A stretch of 64,000 nucleotides of DNA from Thauera sp. K11 (GTDB taxonomy: Bacteria; Pseudomonadota; Gammaproteobacteria; Burkholderiales; Rhodocyclaceae), in the NCBI RefSeq assembly GCF_002354895.1, contig NZ_CP023439.1, positions 4,588,001 through 4,652,000 on the forward strand, written 5' to 3'. Below, piece after piece: positions 37,830 through 46,936 of the stretch. The notes under the pieces were generated by a model, which saw only the letters and a list, made by a program, of their open reading frames with translations, did no database searches and had not been told where the DNA came from. Made by a program: the position numbers and the translations under genes. The first letter of the stretch is position 1, and every line of letters starts with the position of its first letter.

Positions 37830-39236
37830 ATGTCAGAGCCTTCCAAACCACAGCGCGTCATCCCCATCCAGCCGCTCTACGCCGCCGAGCCCAAGGTCTA
37901 TCCGCGCAGCGTGCAGGGGCTTTTCCAGCGCTGGCGCTGGGTCTTCGTCTGGCTGACCCAGCTCGTCTTCTACGGTCTGTGCTGGCTGCCGTGGAACGGC
38001 CGCCAGGCCGTGCTCTTCGATCTCGATGCGCGCCGCTTCTACGTGTTCGACTTCGTGCTGTGGCCGCAGGACACGATCTATCTCGCGGTGCTGCTCGTAC
38101 TGTCGGCGCTCGCGCTGTTCCTGTTCACCACCGTGGCCGGGCGGCTGTGGTGCGGCTACACCTGTCCGCAGACGGTCTACACGGAAATCTTCCTGTGGAT
38201 AGAGAGGAAGGTCGAAGGCGACCGCCCGAAGCGCATCAAGCTCGACGCCGCTCCGTGGTCGGCAGGCAAGCTCGCCACCAAGGGCACCAAGCACCTGCTG
38301 TGGTTCCTCGTGTCGCTGTGGACCGGCTTCACCTTCGTCGGCTATTTCACCCCGATCCGCGAACTCGCGCAGGCGGTCCTCGCCCTGTCGCCGGGCGGCT
38401 GGGAAACCTTCTGGATACTGTTCTACGCCGGCGCCACCTACGGCAACGCGGGCTTCATGCGCGAGCAGATGTGCAAGTACATCTGTCCGTACGCGCAGTT
38501 CCAGTTCGTGATGTTCGATCCCGACACACTGATCGTCGCCTACGACGAGAAGCGCGGCGAACCGCGCGGCGGCCGCTCGAAGAAGACCGACGCCGGCGGG
38601 AAGGGGCTGGGCGACTGCATCGACTGCAGCATCTGCGTGCAGGTCTGTCCCACCGGCATCGACATCCGCGACGGCCTGCAACTGGAGTGCATCGGCTGTG
38701 CCGCCTGCATCGACGCCTGCGACCAGGTCATGGACAAGATGGACTATCCGCGCGGCCTGATCCGCTACTCGACCGAGAACGCGGTCAAGCAGCAGTTCGC
38801 GCGCGCGGCCATCCTGCGCCGCACCGTGCGGCCGCGGGTGCTGGTCTACAGCGCGGTCTTCCTGCTGCTGCTGGGCGCCACCGCGTGGTCGCTGGCGACC
38901 CGCGTGCCGCTGAAGGTCGACGTGCAGCGCGACCGCGCCGCGCTCGCCACCGAGACCGCCGACGGCGCGATCGAGAACACCTTCCGCCTGCAACTGATCA
39001 ACGCCAGCGAGCAGTCGCGCACCTACCGGATCGGCGTCGCCGGCCTGGACGGCATCCACCTCGCCCAGCCGGTGGAAGTCCGCGTGGCGGCCGCGGCGGC
39101 CGCCTCCGCCACGGCGCAGGTCAGGGTGGAACCCGGATCGGCGGCGTCGGGACCGCATCCGGTCCGTTTCACCGTATCCGACGCCGCCGACCCCTCGGTC
39201 ACGGTCAGCGAAGAAGCCAAGTTCTGGATCCCCTGA
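37830..39236 (+). CDS. ccoG: cytochrome c oxidase accessory protein CcoG (FixG/RdxA)
   Basis: 468 residues. Several membrane segments (about 40-58, 82-102, 155-175, 190-208, 335-353). Conserved Cys pairs are CGYTCPQT and CKYICPYAQ, and two 4Fe-4S motifs CIDCSICVQVCPTGID and CIGCAACIDACDQ occupy the middle. The C-terminal periplasmic Ig-like domain ends PSVTVSEEAKFWIP. It serves copper handling for cbb3 oxidase assembly. Here it is not next to ccoNOP or ccoI/ccoS within the window. The ATG at 37830 is preferred to an in-frame GTG at 37809, as the family begins near MSEP; no strong ribosome site is visible. Confidence 0.95.
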   Translation: MSEPSKPQRVIPIQPLYAAEPKVYPRSVQGLFQRWRWVFVWLTQLVFYGLCWLPWNGRQAVLFDLDARRFYVFDFVLWPQDTIYLAVLLVLSALALFLFTTVAGRLWCGYTCPQTVYTEIFLWIERKVEGDRPKRIKLDAAPWSAGKLATKGTKHLLWFLVSLWTGFTFVGYFTPIRELAQAVLALSPGGWETFWILFYAGATYGNAGFMREQMCKYICPYAQFQFVMFDPDTLIVAYDEKRGEPRGGRSKKTDAGGKGLGDCIDCSICVQVCPTGIDIRDGLQLECIGCAACIDACDQVMDKMDYPRGLIRYSTENAVKQQFARAAILRRTVRPRVLVYSAVFLLLLGATAWSLATRVPLKVDVQRDRAALATETADGAIENTFRLQLINASEQSRTYRIGVAGLDGIHLAQPVEVRVAAAAAASATAQVRVEPGSAASGPHPVRFTVSDAADPSVTVSEEAKFWIP

Positions 39237-39253
39237 GCAACCCGGAGGCAGGC

Positions 39254-39673
39254 ATGCAAGACGACACCCTGGCGGCAGCAGCGCTCGCGGAACGCATCCT
39301 CGACCAGATGGCCGAGGCCCTCGTCTATTCCGACCGCGACGGCATCATCCGGCGCTGGAACCGGGGCGCGGAGCAGCTCTTCGGCTTCAGCGCGGCCGAG
39401 GCGCTCGGCCGGAGCCTGGACCTGATCATCCCCGAGAGTCTGCGCGAGGCTCACTGGCGCGGCTTCGACGCCGCGGTGCAAAGCGGCCGCACCCGCCTCA
39501 ACGGCCGCCCCACGCTGACGCGCGCGCTGCACCGCGCCGGGCACAGGCTGTACGTCGAGATGAGCTTCGCGCTCGTCGCCGATGCGGAGTCGGTGCTGGG
39601 TTCCGTCGCGGTGGCGCGCGACGTCACCGAGAAGGTGGAGCGCGAAAAGGCCGCCCAGCAGGCATCGCGCTGA
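39254..39673 (+). CDS. small PAS-domain protein
   Basis: 139 residues made of essentially one PAS domain (about 14-125; ILDQMAEALVYSDRDGIIRR, AEQLFGFSAAEALGRS, AVARDVTEKVEREKAA). No output domain follows, so it may act by protein-protein contact. GGAGG lies 6-7 nt before ATG 39254. It starts 17 bp after ccoG and is probably co-transcribed with it, suggesting a redox- or oxygen-linked role, which is inference. The signal bound (haem, flavin or none) is not evident. Confidence 0.85.
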   Translation: MQDDTLAAAALAERILDQMAEALVYSDRDGIIRRWNRGAEQLFGFSAAEALGRSLDLIIPESLREAHWRGFDAAVQSGRTRLNGRPTLTRALHRAGHRLYVEMSFALVADAESVLGSVAVARDVTEKVEREKAAQQASR

Positions 39674-39760
39674 ACGGAGGGGGCGGGGCGGACCGGCCCG
39701 CCTGGCGGCACCGTCGCCCGGCGCCTTCCTGCGCGCCGCGGCATCTCGCTAATCACTTGA

Positions 39761-39766
39761 TATAAT
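39761..39766 (+). promoter_or_regulatory. consensus -10 element upstream of prfC
   Basis: A perfect TATAAT with a weak -35 region. The predicted transcription start is near 39773, just before the hairpin at 39777-39803. Confidence 0.5.
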
Positions 39767-39776
39767 TGCGCTTGTC

Positions 39777-39814
39777 CCGCCTCGCCCGGCCCCGGGCTGG
39801 CGGCTTTTCTTTTT
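39777..39814 (+). terminator. terminator-like hairpin in the prfC leader
   Basis: Stem CCGCC...GCCCG with CGGGC...GGCGG (39777-39803), then the T-rich run TTTTCTTTTT (39805-39814), only 15 nt before the prfC ATG and downstream of the TATAAT. It may end the ccoG-PAS transcript or act as an attenuator of prfC. Confidence 0.65.
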
Positions 39815-39828
39815 GCTGACGAGCGCTG

Positions 39829-41436
39829 ATGACCACCACTCCCTTCCCGCCCGAACTGCTGCGCGACGTCGAAAAGCGCCGCACCTTCGCCATCATCTCC
39901 CACCCCGACGCCGGCAAGACCACGCTGACCGAAAAGCTGCTGCTGTTCGGCGGCGCGATCCAGCTCGCCGGCACGGTGAAGGCGCGCAAATCCGCCCGCC
40001 ACGCCACCTCGGACTGGATGGAGGTCGAAAAGCAGCGCGGCATCTCGGTGACCAGCTCGGTGATGCAGTTCGAATACCAGGGCCACACCATCAACCTGCT
40101 CGACACCCCGGGCCACGAGGATTTCTCGGAAGACACCTACCGCGTGCTGACCGCGGTCGATGCCGCGGTGATGGTGATCGACGCCGCCAAGGGCGTGGAA
40201 GCGCAGACGATCAAGCTGCTCAACGTCTGCCGCCTGCGCAGCACGCCCATCATCACCTTCGTGAACAAGCTCGACCGCGAAGTGCGCGAACCCTTCGACC
40301 TGCTCGCCGAGATCGAGGACGTGCTCAAGATCACCTGCGCACCGGTGACCTGGCCGCTGGGCATGGGCAAAGCCTTCCGCGGCGTATATCACCTGCTGCA
40401 GCACCAAGTGCTGACCTTCACCCCCGGCGAGGAGCGCCGCACCGACGGCGAGATCATCAAGGGCTTGGACAACCCCGGACTGGATGCGCGCTTCCCGCTG
40501 GAAATCGGCCAGTTGCGCGAGGACGTCGAACTCATCGACGGCGCGTCGCCGCCGTTCGACCTCGACGACTTCCTCGCCGGGCAGCAGACGCCGGTGTTCT
40601 TCGGCTCCGGCATCAACAACTTCGGCGTGCAGGAGATCCTGCAGGCCCTGCTCGACTGGGCGCCGCCGCCGCAGGTGCGCGATGCCGGCGTGCGCATGGT
40701 GCAGCCGGCCGAACCGGCCTTTTCCGGCTTCGTGTTCAAGATCCAGGCCAACATGGACCCGAAGCACCGCGACCGCATCGCCTTCTTCCGCATCTGCTCC
40801 GGCCGCTACAGCTCCGGCATGAAGGTGAAGCACGTGCGCGCGGGCCGCGACATGAAGCTCGCCAACGCGCTGACCTTCATGGCCAACGAGCGCGTGATCA
40901 TGGAAGACGGCGTCGCCGGCGACATCATCGGCATCCACAACCACGGCCAGTTGCAGATCGGCGATACGCTCACCGAAGGCGAGAACCTCGGCTTCAAGGG
41001 CATCCCCTATTTCTCGCCGGAACTGTTCCGCGCCGCGCGTCTGCGCGACCCGCTCAAGTCCAAGCAGCTGCAGAAGGGCCTGCAGGAGCTGGGCGAAGAG
41101 GGCGCCATCCAGGTCTTCGAACTCGAGGGCGGGCAGATGCTGCTCGGCGCCGTCGGCGTGCTGCAGTTCGAGATCGTCGCCCAGCGCCTGAAGGACGAAT
41201 ACAAGGTGGATGCGATCTTCGAGCCCGCCGACATCCACACCGCGCGCTGGCTCACCTTCCCCGACGACCTCACGCGCCGCAACTTCGAACGCGAGCAGGC
41301 GCTGCGCCTGGGCAAGGACGTCGACGGCAACCCGGTGTACCTCGCCACCAGCCGCTACAACCTCGAGGTGACGATGGAGAAATGGCCCAAGGTGGCCTTC
41401 CATGCCACCCGCGAGCACGGCCAGGTCCTCGTCTGA
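39829..41436 (+). CDS. prfC: peptide chain release factor 3 (RF3)
   Basis: 535 residues. GTPase that recycles RF1/RF2 from the ribosome after termination. G1 HPDAGKTTL (25-33), G2 region [10 protein letters not shown]3 [15 protein letters not shown]4 NKLDRE; domain II and III sequences are typical ([19 protein letters not shown] and [14 protein letters not shown], in parts). Full length. A terminator-like hairpin in the short leader suggests transcriptional control. Confidence 0.97.
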   Translation: MTTTPFPPELLRDVEKRRTFAIISHPDAGKTTLTEKLLLFGGAIQLAGTVKARKSARHATSDWMEVEKQRGISVTSSVMQFEYQGHTINLLDTPGHEDFSEDTYRVLTAVDAAVMVIDAAKGVEAQTIKLLNVCRLRSTPIITFVNKLDREVREPFDLLAEIEDVLKITCAPVTWPLGMGKAFRGVYHLLQHQVLTFTPGEERRTDGEIIKGLDNPGLDARFPLEIGQLREDVELIDGASPPFDLDDFLAGQQTPVFFGSGINNFGVQEILQALLDWAPPPQVRDAGVRMVQPAEPAFSGFVFKIQANMDPKHRDRIAFFRICSGRYSSGMKVKHVRAGRDMKLANALTFMANERVIMEDGVAGDIIGIHNHGQLQIGDTLTEGENLGFKGIPYFSPELFRAARLRDPLKSKQLQKGLQELGEEGAIQVFELEGGQMLLGAVGVLQFEIVAQRLKDEYKVDAIFEPADIHTARWLTFPDDLTRRNFEREQALRLGKDVDGNPVYLATSRYNLEVTMEKWPKVAFHATREHGQVLV

Positions 41437-41813
41437 CCCTGACGGCCGCCTGCGGCCGCTGCGGGCCATCCGCGGCACCCGCCTCAGGCGGCCGTTTCCA
41501 CCTGGCAAGCCTGCCGATCGTCAGGCATCGCCGCGGCCGAAGCGCGGGGGACAAGCTGTGATGCCGTGGTGGCAGCATTTGTGGACAAGGACGGTTTCGG
41601 GCACCGGGCGGATTTTCATCAACAATCCCTCCCCTCGCTCCGGGGCATCTTGTCCACCACTTTCCGCATGCCTCAAGTCCCTGTTCCGGAAGGCGAAAAC
41701 CACGTTATCCACAAAAAGCGGGCGTACATTATCTTTATATTCTTTTTATTATCAAGAATCTGTGTACACCCAGAAGCATGCCCCTGCGACAGGCGCCGGG
41801 GCATGCCTGCCGA
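41437..41813. other. convergent intergenic region with DnaA-box-like sites and AT-rich tract
   Basis: Lies between the 3' ends of prfC and rdgC, where no promoter is needed. It contains a perfect DnaA box TTATCCACA (41705-41713), variants TGTGGACAA (41580-41588) and TTGTCCACC (41650-41658), and a strikingly AT-rich tract (41727-41758) in otherwise 68% G+C DNA. No gene was found. A segment of similar design lies at 44226-44419 in the opposite orientation. Confidence 0.5.
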
Positions 41814-42806
41814 TCAGAACGGCGGATCGTAGGCGGGCGCCGTATCGGTCTGCGCCGAGGATGCCGGGGCACCGGCCGCTGCAGGCTGGGCAGTCACCGC
41901 CGCCGCCTCGGCACGGATCTCGCCGCCCAGGGCCTCGACGACGGCCGGCAGCAGCTTCGCCAGTTCCCCGGTCATCAGCGCGAATTCCGCGTTGAACAGT
42001 GCTTCCTTGTCCTGCTGCTCGCCGTCGATCTGGTCGCGCACGACGTCGAGGAAGTCCAGCCGCTTGATCTCCAGCTTCTCGGTCAGCACGAAGCTGATGC
42101 GGTCGTCGAAGGTCAGCGCCAGGCGCGTCGGCAGCTTGCCCGCTTCCAGATGGCCCTTCACCTCGTCGCCTTCGAGCGGATGGCGCACATAGCGCACCAC
42201 CGCCTTGTCCTCGGTGACCGAGCGCAGTTCGCAATCCTGGTCGATGGTGAAGCCGGCCGGCGCTTCGTTGCCAGCGAGCCAGTCGGCCATCGCCGACATC
42301 GGCGACTTCTCGGTGCGCAGCAGCGTCAGCGGGAAGCCGTCGAGGGTGTGGCGCAGTTGCTCGAGCACGTCCTCGGCCTTGCTCTGGCTGGCCGCATCGA
42401 CCACCAGCCAGCCATCGGCCGGATCGATCCACGCATGCAGGCGGCGGCGGCGGGTGAAGGCGCGCGGCATCAGCTCCTGCGTGACGTGCTCGCGCAACTC
42501 CTTCATCTGCTTGCGGCCGAGCCTGTAGCCCTGCTGCTCGGCCAGTTCCTCCGCGCGCTCGTCGGCTTCCTGCTTGACCACTGCGGACGGCAGCAGGCGG
42601 TGCTCGAAGCCGAGCGCGATCAGCCACTGGCGGCCGACCGCATGCACCAGCACGTCGTTGCCGAGCGGCGACAGCCAGCCGCGGCTTTCCATGTCCTGGC
42701 TGCCGCAGGGGTGGAAGGGCTTCTTCGCGAGCTGTTCCTCCAGGCGTTCGGGCGTCATGTCCCAGTTGGCGGGCAGGCGATAGATCTGCAGATTCTTGAA
42801 CCACAT
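41814..42806 (-). CDS. rdgC: recombination-associated protein RdgC
   Basis: 330 residues. Starts MWFKNLQIYRL, with RKQMKELREHVTQELMPRAF, HAWIDP and LALTFDDRISFVLTEKLEIK characteristic of RdgC, a ring-shaped double-strand DNA-binding protein that limits RecA activity. The C-terminal tail (Ala/Pro-rich, about 300-330) is lineage-specific. It is flanked on its 3' side by the AT-rich DnaA-box region. Confidence 0.96.
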   Translation of the reverse strand: MWFKNLQIYRLPANWDMTPERLEEQLAKKPFHPCGSQDMESRGWLSPLGNDVLVHAVGRQWLIALGFEHRLLPSAVVKQEADERAEELAEQQGYRLGRKQMKELREHVTQELMPRAFTRRRRLHAWIDPADGWLVVDAASQSKAEDVLEQLRHTLDGFPLTLLRTEKSPMSAMADWLAGNEAPAGFTIDQDCELRSVTEDKAVVRYVRHPLEGDEVKGHLEAGKLPTRLALTFDDRISFVLTEKLEIKRLDFLDVVRDQIDGEQQDKEALFNAEFALMTGELAKLLPAVVEALGGEIRAEAAAVTAQPAAAGAPASSAQTDTAPAYDPPF

Positions 42807-42878
42807 GGAGCGTGTTTTCCTCGTCGTGAACGAATGCGCGCCCGCCGTGGTCGCGGCGGGCGCCGGGTGAAGTCGGGA

Positions 42879-43352
42879 TTACTGCTGCAATCCGCCGGAT
42901 TCGGCGATCATGCGGATCACGCGCACGGTGTCGATGTCGGACTGGTGGTAGGCCGAACGCACGAAGCCGGCGTACTGCCCGTCTTCGCTGCCGGCGCCTT
43001 CCGGCAGGGTGGTCTGGTACTGGAAGCGCAGGAACAGCGCGCCCTGCTGCGGTTCCTCGATGGTGATCCTGAGACTGCCGCCGGCGTGTTCCTCGTTGGC
43101 CTCGGACTCGAAGCAGATCCAGTCCAGCGTACGGAAGGTCACCCGGTCGCGGATCACCGCGCCGCCGAAATGCAGGTCGCGCAGCAGATGCCCGTCGCTG
43201 CGCTCGACGATGCGGCAGGCGTCCAGCCCCGGCAGGAAGGCACGGGCATCTTCCGCCCGGCACAGCAGGCCGAACCACAGTTCCTCCCGGGTCAGCGGCG
43301 CCTGCAGCGGGTTGGCGAGGTCGTTCACCTCGATCAGGTGTTCGAATTTCAA
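42879..43352 (-). CDS. AtaL-like SRPBCC-family protein
   Basis: 157 residues. It starts MKFEHLIEVNDLANPLQAPL, with TREELWFGLLCRAE and the C-terminal helix, as in the AtaL/DUF1857 branch of the START/SRPBCC ligand-binding fold. The start must be TTG at 43352: AGGAG lies about 9 nt upstream, and the only nearby ATG (43356) is out of frame. It is divergent from the rsuA-like gene by 60 bp and upstream of rdgC by 72 bp on the same strand. The ligand is unknown. Confidence 0.85.
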   Translation of the reverse strand: MKFEHLIEVNDLANPLQAPLTREELWFGLLCRAEDARAFLPGLDACRIVERSDGHLLRDLHFGGAVIRDRVTFRTLDWICFESEANEEHAGGSLRITIEEPQQGALFLRFQYQTTLPEGAGSEDGQYAGFVRSAYHQSDIDTVRVIRMIAESGGLQQ

Positions 43353-43412
43353 GCATTTTTCTCCTGAACAGGCGAGGGCGCAGTTTACCGCGACCCGGGA
43401 TACCATGCGGCC

Positions 43413-44138
43413 ATGCAACTCGAACGCCTGCTCCATGCCCAGGGTTTCGGCAGCCGCAAGGAATGTCGTGCCCTCATCCATGCCGGTTTCGTCAGCGTCG
43501 CCGGCACCCTTTGTGACAATCCCGCCACCGACTTCGATCCCGGCAGCACGGATGGCGCGCCGGGCCTCGCCTTCGAAGTCGATGGCGAACCCTGGCGCTT
43601 TCGCGCGCGGGCCTACCTGATGCTGCACAAGCCGGCGGGCTACGAGTGCTCGCACAAGCCGACCTTCCATCCTTCGGTGTTCCGCCTGCTGCCCGACCCG
43701 CTGCCGAACCGCGGCGTGCAGTGCGTCGGCCGGCTGGACCAGGACACGACCGGCCTGCTGCTGCTGTCGGACGACGGCCAGTTCATCCATCGCTGGAGTT
43801 CGGGCAAGAAGCGCACGCCCAAGCTGTACGAGCTGACGCTGGCCGACCCGATCGACGATGCCGCCGTGCAGCGGCTGCTCGACGGCGTGCAACTCGACGA
43901 CGAGCCGGCACCGGTCGCTGCGCTGGCCTGCGAACGGACCGCGGAGCTTTCCCTGCGGCTGACGGTGGGCGAGGGCAAGTATCACCAGGTCAAGCGCATG
44001 ATCGGCGCCGTCGGCAACCGGGTGGTCGCCCTGCATCGCAGCCGGGTGGGCGGCCTGACCCTCGACCCCGATCTCGAGCCGGGTGAATGGCGCTGGCTCG
44101 AACCCGCCGACTTCGAGGCGCTTTCCAGCTCCGACTGA
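43413..44138 (+). CDS. rsuA: 16S rRNA pseudouridine(516) synthase, RsuA family
   Basis: 241 residues. An S4-like RNA-binding start (MQLERLLHAQGFGSRKECRA) is followed by the RsuA/RluB/E/F catalytic domain with GRLDQDTTGLLL (catalytic Asp) and EGKYHQVKRMIGAVGNRV. This C-terminal pattern fits RsuA. A strong intrinsic terminator follows immediately. Confidence 0.92.
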   Translation: MQLERLLHAQGFGSRKECRALIHAGFVSVAGTLCDNPATDFDPGSTDGAPGLAFEVDGEPWRFRARAYLMLHKPAGYECSHKPTFHPSVFRLLPDPLPNRGVQCVGRLDQDTTGLLLLSDDGQFIHRWSSGKKRTPKLYELTLADPIDDAAVQRLLDGVQLDDEPAPVAALACERTAELSLRLTVGEGKYHQVKRMIGAVGNRVVALHRSRVGGLTLDPDLEPGEWRWLEPADFEALSSSD

Positions 44139-44146
44139 ACTCAGGG

Positions 44147-44171
44147 AATCCCGCTCGAGCGGGATTTTTTT
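44147..44171 (+). terminator. intrinsic terminator after rsuA
   Basis: Perfect stem AATCCCGCT with AGCGGGATT, tiny CG loop, followed by a T-run to 44171. Confidence 0.9.
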
Positions 44172-44465
44172 CGGGAGGGAAAACGTGTTCGCTGCCGAGG
44201 AGGCAGCCCTGTCCGCGGGTCCGGGTTTCGTTTTTCTGTTTTTCTTTTTATTTAAAAGATAAAGATGTAAACAGTGCCCCGCAAACTGTGGATAACTTCA
44301 CCATGCCCAACAGCCATGCCGTTTTGCCGCAAGGACAACCCGGTTGATGGAGGCTGTGATTCCTGTGCACCGAATGTCCATGCTTTTTCCCGTTTCCCGA
44401 GAAAAGGCGCTTGTCCACAAGCTTTCAAGCCTGAATCTGCAGATTTGTCCAACACTGCTATCCAA
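44172..44465. other. intergenic region before earP with DnaA-box-like sites
   Basis: Holds a T/A-rich tract (44226-44272), a perfect DnaA box on the minus strand (TGTGGATAA, 44287-44295) and a variant TTGTCCACA (44411-44419). The spacing of 124 bp between the two boxes nearly equals that in the 41437-41813 region. It may also contain the earP promoter. Confidence 0.5.
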
Positions 44466-45650
44466 ATGAAAAAAGCTTCGATGCCGTTTCCCGCCCGGTG
44501 GGAGATCTTTTGCCAGGTTGTGGATAACTTTGGGGATATCGGCGTGTGCTGGCGGCTGGCGCGGGATCTGGCGCAGAACCACGGCTGCCGCGTCCGCCTG
44601 TGGGTGGACGACTGGCCGTCCTTCGTCCGCCTGTGTCCGGCAGCCTCCGGGGCAGACCCGGAACGGGGTTTCGAGCACCGGGGCGTCGAGGTGAGGCGCT
44701 GGGCGGAGCCGTTTGCGGAGGTGGAACCGGCGGACGTGGTGATCGAAGCCTTCGCCTGCGAGATTCCCGAAACGCATCTGCAGGCGATGGCCGCCCGCGC
44801 GGTCAGGCCGGTGTGGATCAACCTCGAATATCTTTCGGCCGAGGCATGGGTGGGCGGCTGCCATGCGATGGCTTCGCCGCATCCGCGCCTGCCGCTGGTG
44901 AAGCATTTCTTCTTTCCCGGCTTCGACGATCGCACCGGCGGCCTGCTGCGTGAGCCCGGCCTGCTGGCCGAGCGCGACGCCTTCCGCCGCGAGCCCGGCG
45001 GCCGCGCGCGGTGGCTGGCCGGGCACGGCCTGTCCGCGTTGCCCGCCGATGCGCTGCTGCTGTCCCTGTTCGCCTACGAGCAGCCCGATCTGCCCTCGCT
45101 CATGCAGGCATGGCGAAGCGGCGGCCGGCCGGTGGTGGCGCTGGTGCCCGAAGGCCGGGTGCTGGCCGACGTGGCGCGCGGCCTGGGGCGGGACGGGCTG
45201 GCCGCCGGCGACCGCGTGCGGGACGGGCGGCTCGAGGTGGTCGTGCTGCCTTTCACCGACCAGCCCGGCTACGATCGCCTGCTGTGGAGCTGCGACCTGA
45301 ACTTCGTGCGCGGCGAGGATTCCTTCGTCCGCGCGCAGTGGGCGGGCAGGCCCTTCGTGTGGCAGATCTATCCCCAGCACGAACAGGGCGGCGTGCATCG
45401 CGACAAGCTCGACGCCTTCCTGGCGCGCTACGAGGCGGGGCTGCCGGACGAGGCGGCGCTGGCGCTGCGCGCGTTCTGGCTGGCGTGGAACGAGGAGCGC
45501 GGGCTGGCCGGAACGTGGCACGCCTTCGCCGCCGTGCTGCCCGCGCTGGAGGCGCATGCCGCGGCGTGGTGCGGCGGACTGGCGGGGCAGGCGGATCTGT
45601 CGACCCGCTTGACAGAATTCTGTTTCGACATTCTGCCGCCGGCGGGGTAG
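44466..45650 (+). CDS. earP: EF-P arginine rhamnosyltransferase EarP
   Basis: 394 residues. A GT-B glycosyltransferase that adds rhamnose from dTDP-rhamnose to Arg32 of EF-P. Diagnostic segments: [20 protein letters not shown] near the start, [22 protein letters not shown] and the C-terminal [20 protein letters not shown] with the catalytic region. The start at 44466 gives [15 protein letters not shown]; an alternative ATG is at 44481. It is followed by efp 67 bp downstream. Confidence 0.96.
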   Translation: MKKASMPFPARWEIFCQVVDNFGDIGVCWRLARDLAQNHGCRVRLWVDDWPSFVRLCPAASGADPERGFEHRGVEVRRWAEPFAEVEPADVVIEAFACEIPETHLQAMAARAVRPVWINLEYLSAEAWVGGCHAMASPHPRLPLVKHFFFPGFDDRTGGLLREPGLLAERDAFRREPGGRARWLAGHGLSALPADALLLSLFAYEQPDLPSLMQAWRSGGRPVVALVPEGRVLADVARGLGRDGLAAGDRVRDGRLEVVVLPFTDQPGYDRLLWSCDLNFVRGEDSFVRAQWAGRPFVWQIYPQHEQGGVHRDKLDAFLARYEAGLPDEAALALRAFWLAWNEERGLAGTWHAFAAVLPALEAHAAAWCGGLAGQADLSTRLTEFCFDILPPAG

Positions 45651-45717
45651 AATCCCGCGCCTAAATTTTTCAAGGACATGCGGCATTCGCCGCGCCTTTC
45701 ATCTTCCAGGAAACCGC

Positions 45718-46275
45718 ATGAAAACCGCTCAGGAACTCCGCTCGGGCAACGTCATCATGGTCGGCAGCGACCCGCTGGTGGTGCAGAAAGCCGAATACAA
45801 CAAGTCCGGCCGCAACGCCGCGGTCGTCAAGATGAAGTTCAAGAACCTGCTGACCGGCGCACCGTCCGAGTCGGTGTACAAGGCCGACGACAAGTTCGAG
45901 GTCGTGGTGCTCGACCACAAGGAAGTGACCTACTCCTACTTCGCCGACCCGATGTACGTGTTCATGGACACCGAGTACAACCAGTTCGAGGTCGAATCCG
46001 AGAACATGACCGATGCGCTGAAGTACCTCGAGGACGGCATGGTCTGCGAGGTGGTGTTCTACAACGGCAAGGCGATCTCGGTCGAACTGCCGAACAGCGT
46101 GGTGCGCGAGGTCGTCTATACCGAACCCGCCGTCAAGGGCGACACCTCGGGCAAGGTCCTGAAGCCGGCCAAGATCAACACCGGCTTCGAGCTGCAGGTG
46201 CCGGCCTTCGTCGAGATCGGCGACAAGATCGAGATCGACACCCGCACCGACGAATACCGCAACCGCGTCAAGTGA
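45718..46275 (+). CDS. efp: elongation factor P
   Basis: 185 residues, full length with the three OB/KOW-type domains. The loop SGRNAA places Arg32 where EarP rhamnosylates, instead of the lysine used by the EpmA/B/C pathway. It relieves ribosome stalling at polyproline stretches. It is adjacent to earP, and its terminator hairpin is at 46301-46320. No dTDP-rhamnose genes are in the window. Confidence 0.98.
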   Translation: MKTAQELRSGNVIMVGSDPLVVQKAEYNKSGRNAAVVKMKFKNLLTGAPSESVYKADDKFEVVVLDHKEVTYSYFADPMYVFMDTEYNQFEVESENMTDALKYLEDGMVCEVVFYNGKAISVELPNSVVREVVYTEPAVKGDTSGKVLKPAKINTGFELQVPAFVEIGDKIEIDTRTDEYRNRVK

Positions 46276-46300
46276 CGGGGTTCGGCCCGGCGTCGTGAGA

Positions 46301-46320
46301 AAGGCCCTGCGGGGCCTTTT
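46301..46320 (+). terminator. intrinsic terminator after efp
   Basis: Stem AAGGCCC/GGGCCTT with loop TGCG, then TT and a G/T stretch. It also overlaps the region read from the other strand beyond the parE remnant. Confidence 0.8.
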
Positions 46321-46359
46321 GCTTGTGCGGGCAGTCGTCGCGCAGCAGGTGGCCGAGTG

Positions 46360-46488
46360 TCAGCCCAGCCTGTTCTTGAGTCGGGCCATGAGATCCATTC
46401 GTTCATGCAGGATGGCCACGACGGTGTAGCGGACAATGCCGCGCAAATCGGCGGCAGCGCCCCGGGTAAGGGCATAGGGGCGCCTCAC
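46360..46488 (-). pseudogene. ParE-type toxin with large internal in-frame deletion
   Basis: A GTG at 46488, overlapping the antitoxin stop (GTGA), opens a 42-codon frame. Residues 1-22 (RRPYALTRGAAADLRGIVRY) match the ParE N-terminus. Residues 23-42 (VVAILHERMDLMARLKNRLG) match the ParE C-terminus. The 50 or so residues between (the central sheet and core helices) are missing without loss of frame. The product cannot fold as a ParE toxin. Both ends remain highly family-like, so the deletion is probably recent. Confidence 0.75.
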
Positions 46489-46739
46489 CCCGTGCGCCCA
46501 CCGCGCAGCAGATCGTTCGCAATGTCGGTGATGCTGCCTTCCACGACTTCGCCGCGCCGGGCTTCGGCAAGGCGCTCTGCAAGCAGTGTCTTCAGTTCCT
46601 GCATTGCCTGTTCATCCTGTGAGGCGGCGGGGAAAAGGCGTTCGAGCGCATATTGCTTGATGGTCTTGCCCTCCAGCGCGGCCATGGCCTTGAGGGCTTG
46701 ATGCTGCTGCTCCGTTACGTCGATGGTCAGGCGACTCAT
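46485..46739 (-). CDS. ParD-like antitoxin
   Basis: 84 residues. The ribbon-helix-helix-like N-terminal half (SRLTIDVTEQQHQALKAMAA) is followed by EGKTIKQYALERLFP and a helical C-terminal tail that would bind ParE. GGAGAAC lies about 6 nt before ATG 46739. It looks intact, whereas its partner toxin is deleted, so this may be an orphan that retains only autoregulation or cross-talk with another toxin. Confidence 0.85.
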   Translation of the reverse strand: MSRLTIDVTEQQHQALKAMAALEGKTIKQYALERLFPAASQDEQAMQELKTLLAERLAEARRGEVVEGSITDIANDLLRGGRTG

Positions 46740-46773
46740 GATCGTTCTCCAAGGTGGATGGCTGGATGTCCAG

Positions 46774-46800
46774 TTTTCCACAAATGTGGGTTTGTGGGAA
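46774..46800 (-). promoter_or_regulatory. inverted repeat in the antitoxin promoter region
   Basis: TTTTCCACAAA and TTTGTGGGAA form near-perfect arms 35-60 bp upstream of the antitoxin ATG, a usual place for an autoregulatory operator. Confidence 0.45.
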
Positions 46801-46936
46801 AGTAGGGCGTCTTGCCGGAACCCTGGAAAAGGTATCGGGCTGTGCCAGGTGCCCGACATCGCACTGCCGCGGGACGTGTCGAACATCGAGGAAACGTTCC
46901 ACCGCAGCGGCCACATCAGCGGCCGGAATGCGGGGC

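Noticed and set aside
41437..44465. A chromosomal replication origin
   Set aside because: Although DnaA boxes and AT-rich tracts are present, no dnaA, dnaN, gyrB, parAB or mnmG gene is near and box density is low; reported only as extra-origin DnaA sites.
44519..44527. A further perfect DnaA box
   Set aside because: It lies inside earP and encodes the conserved VVDN residues, so it is explained by coding constraint.
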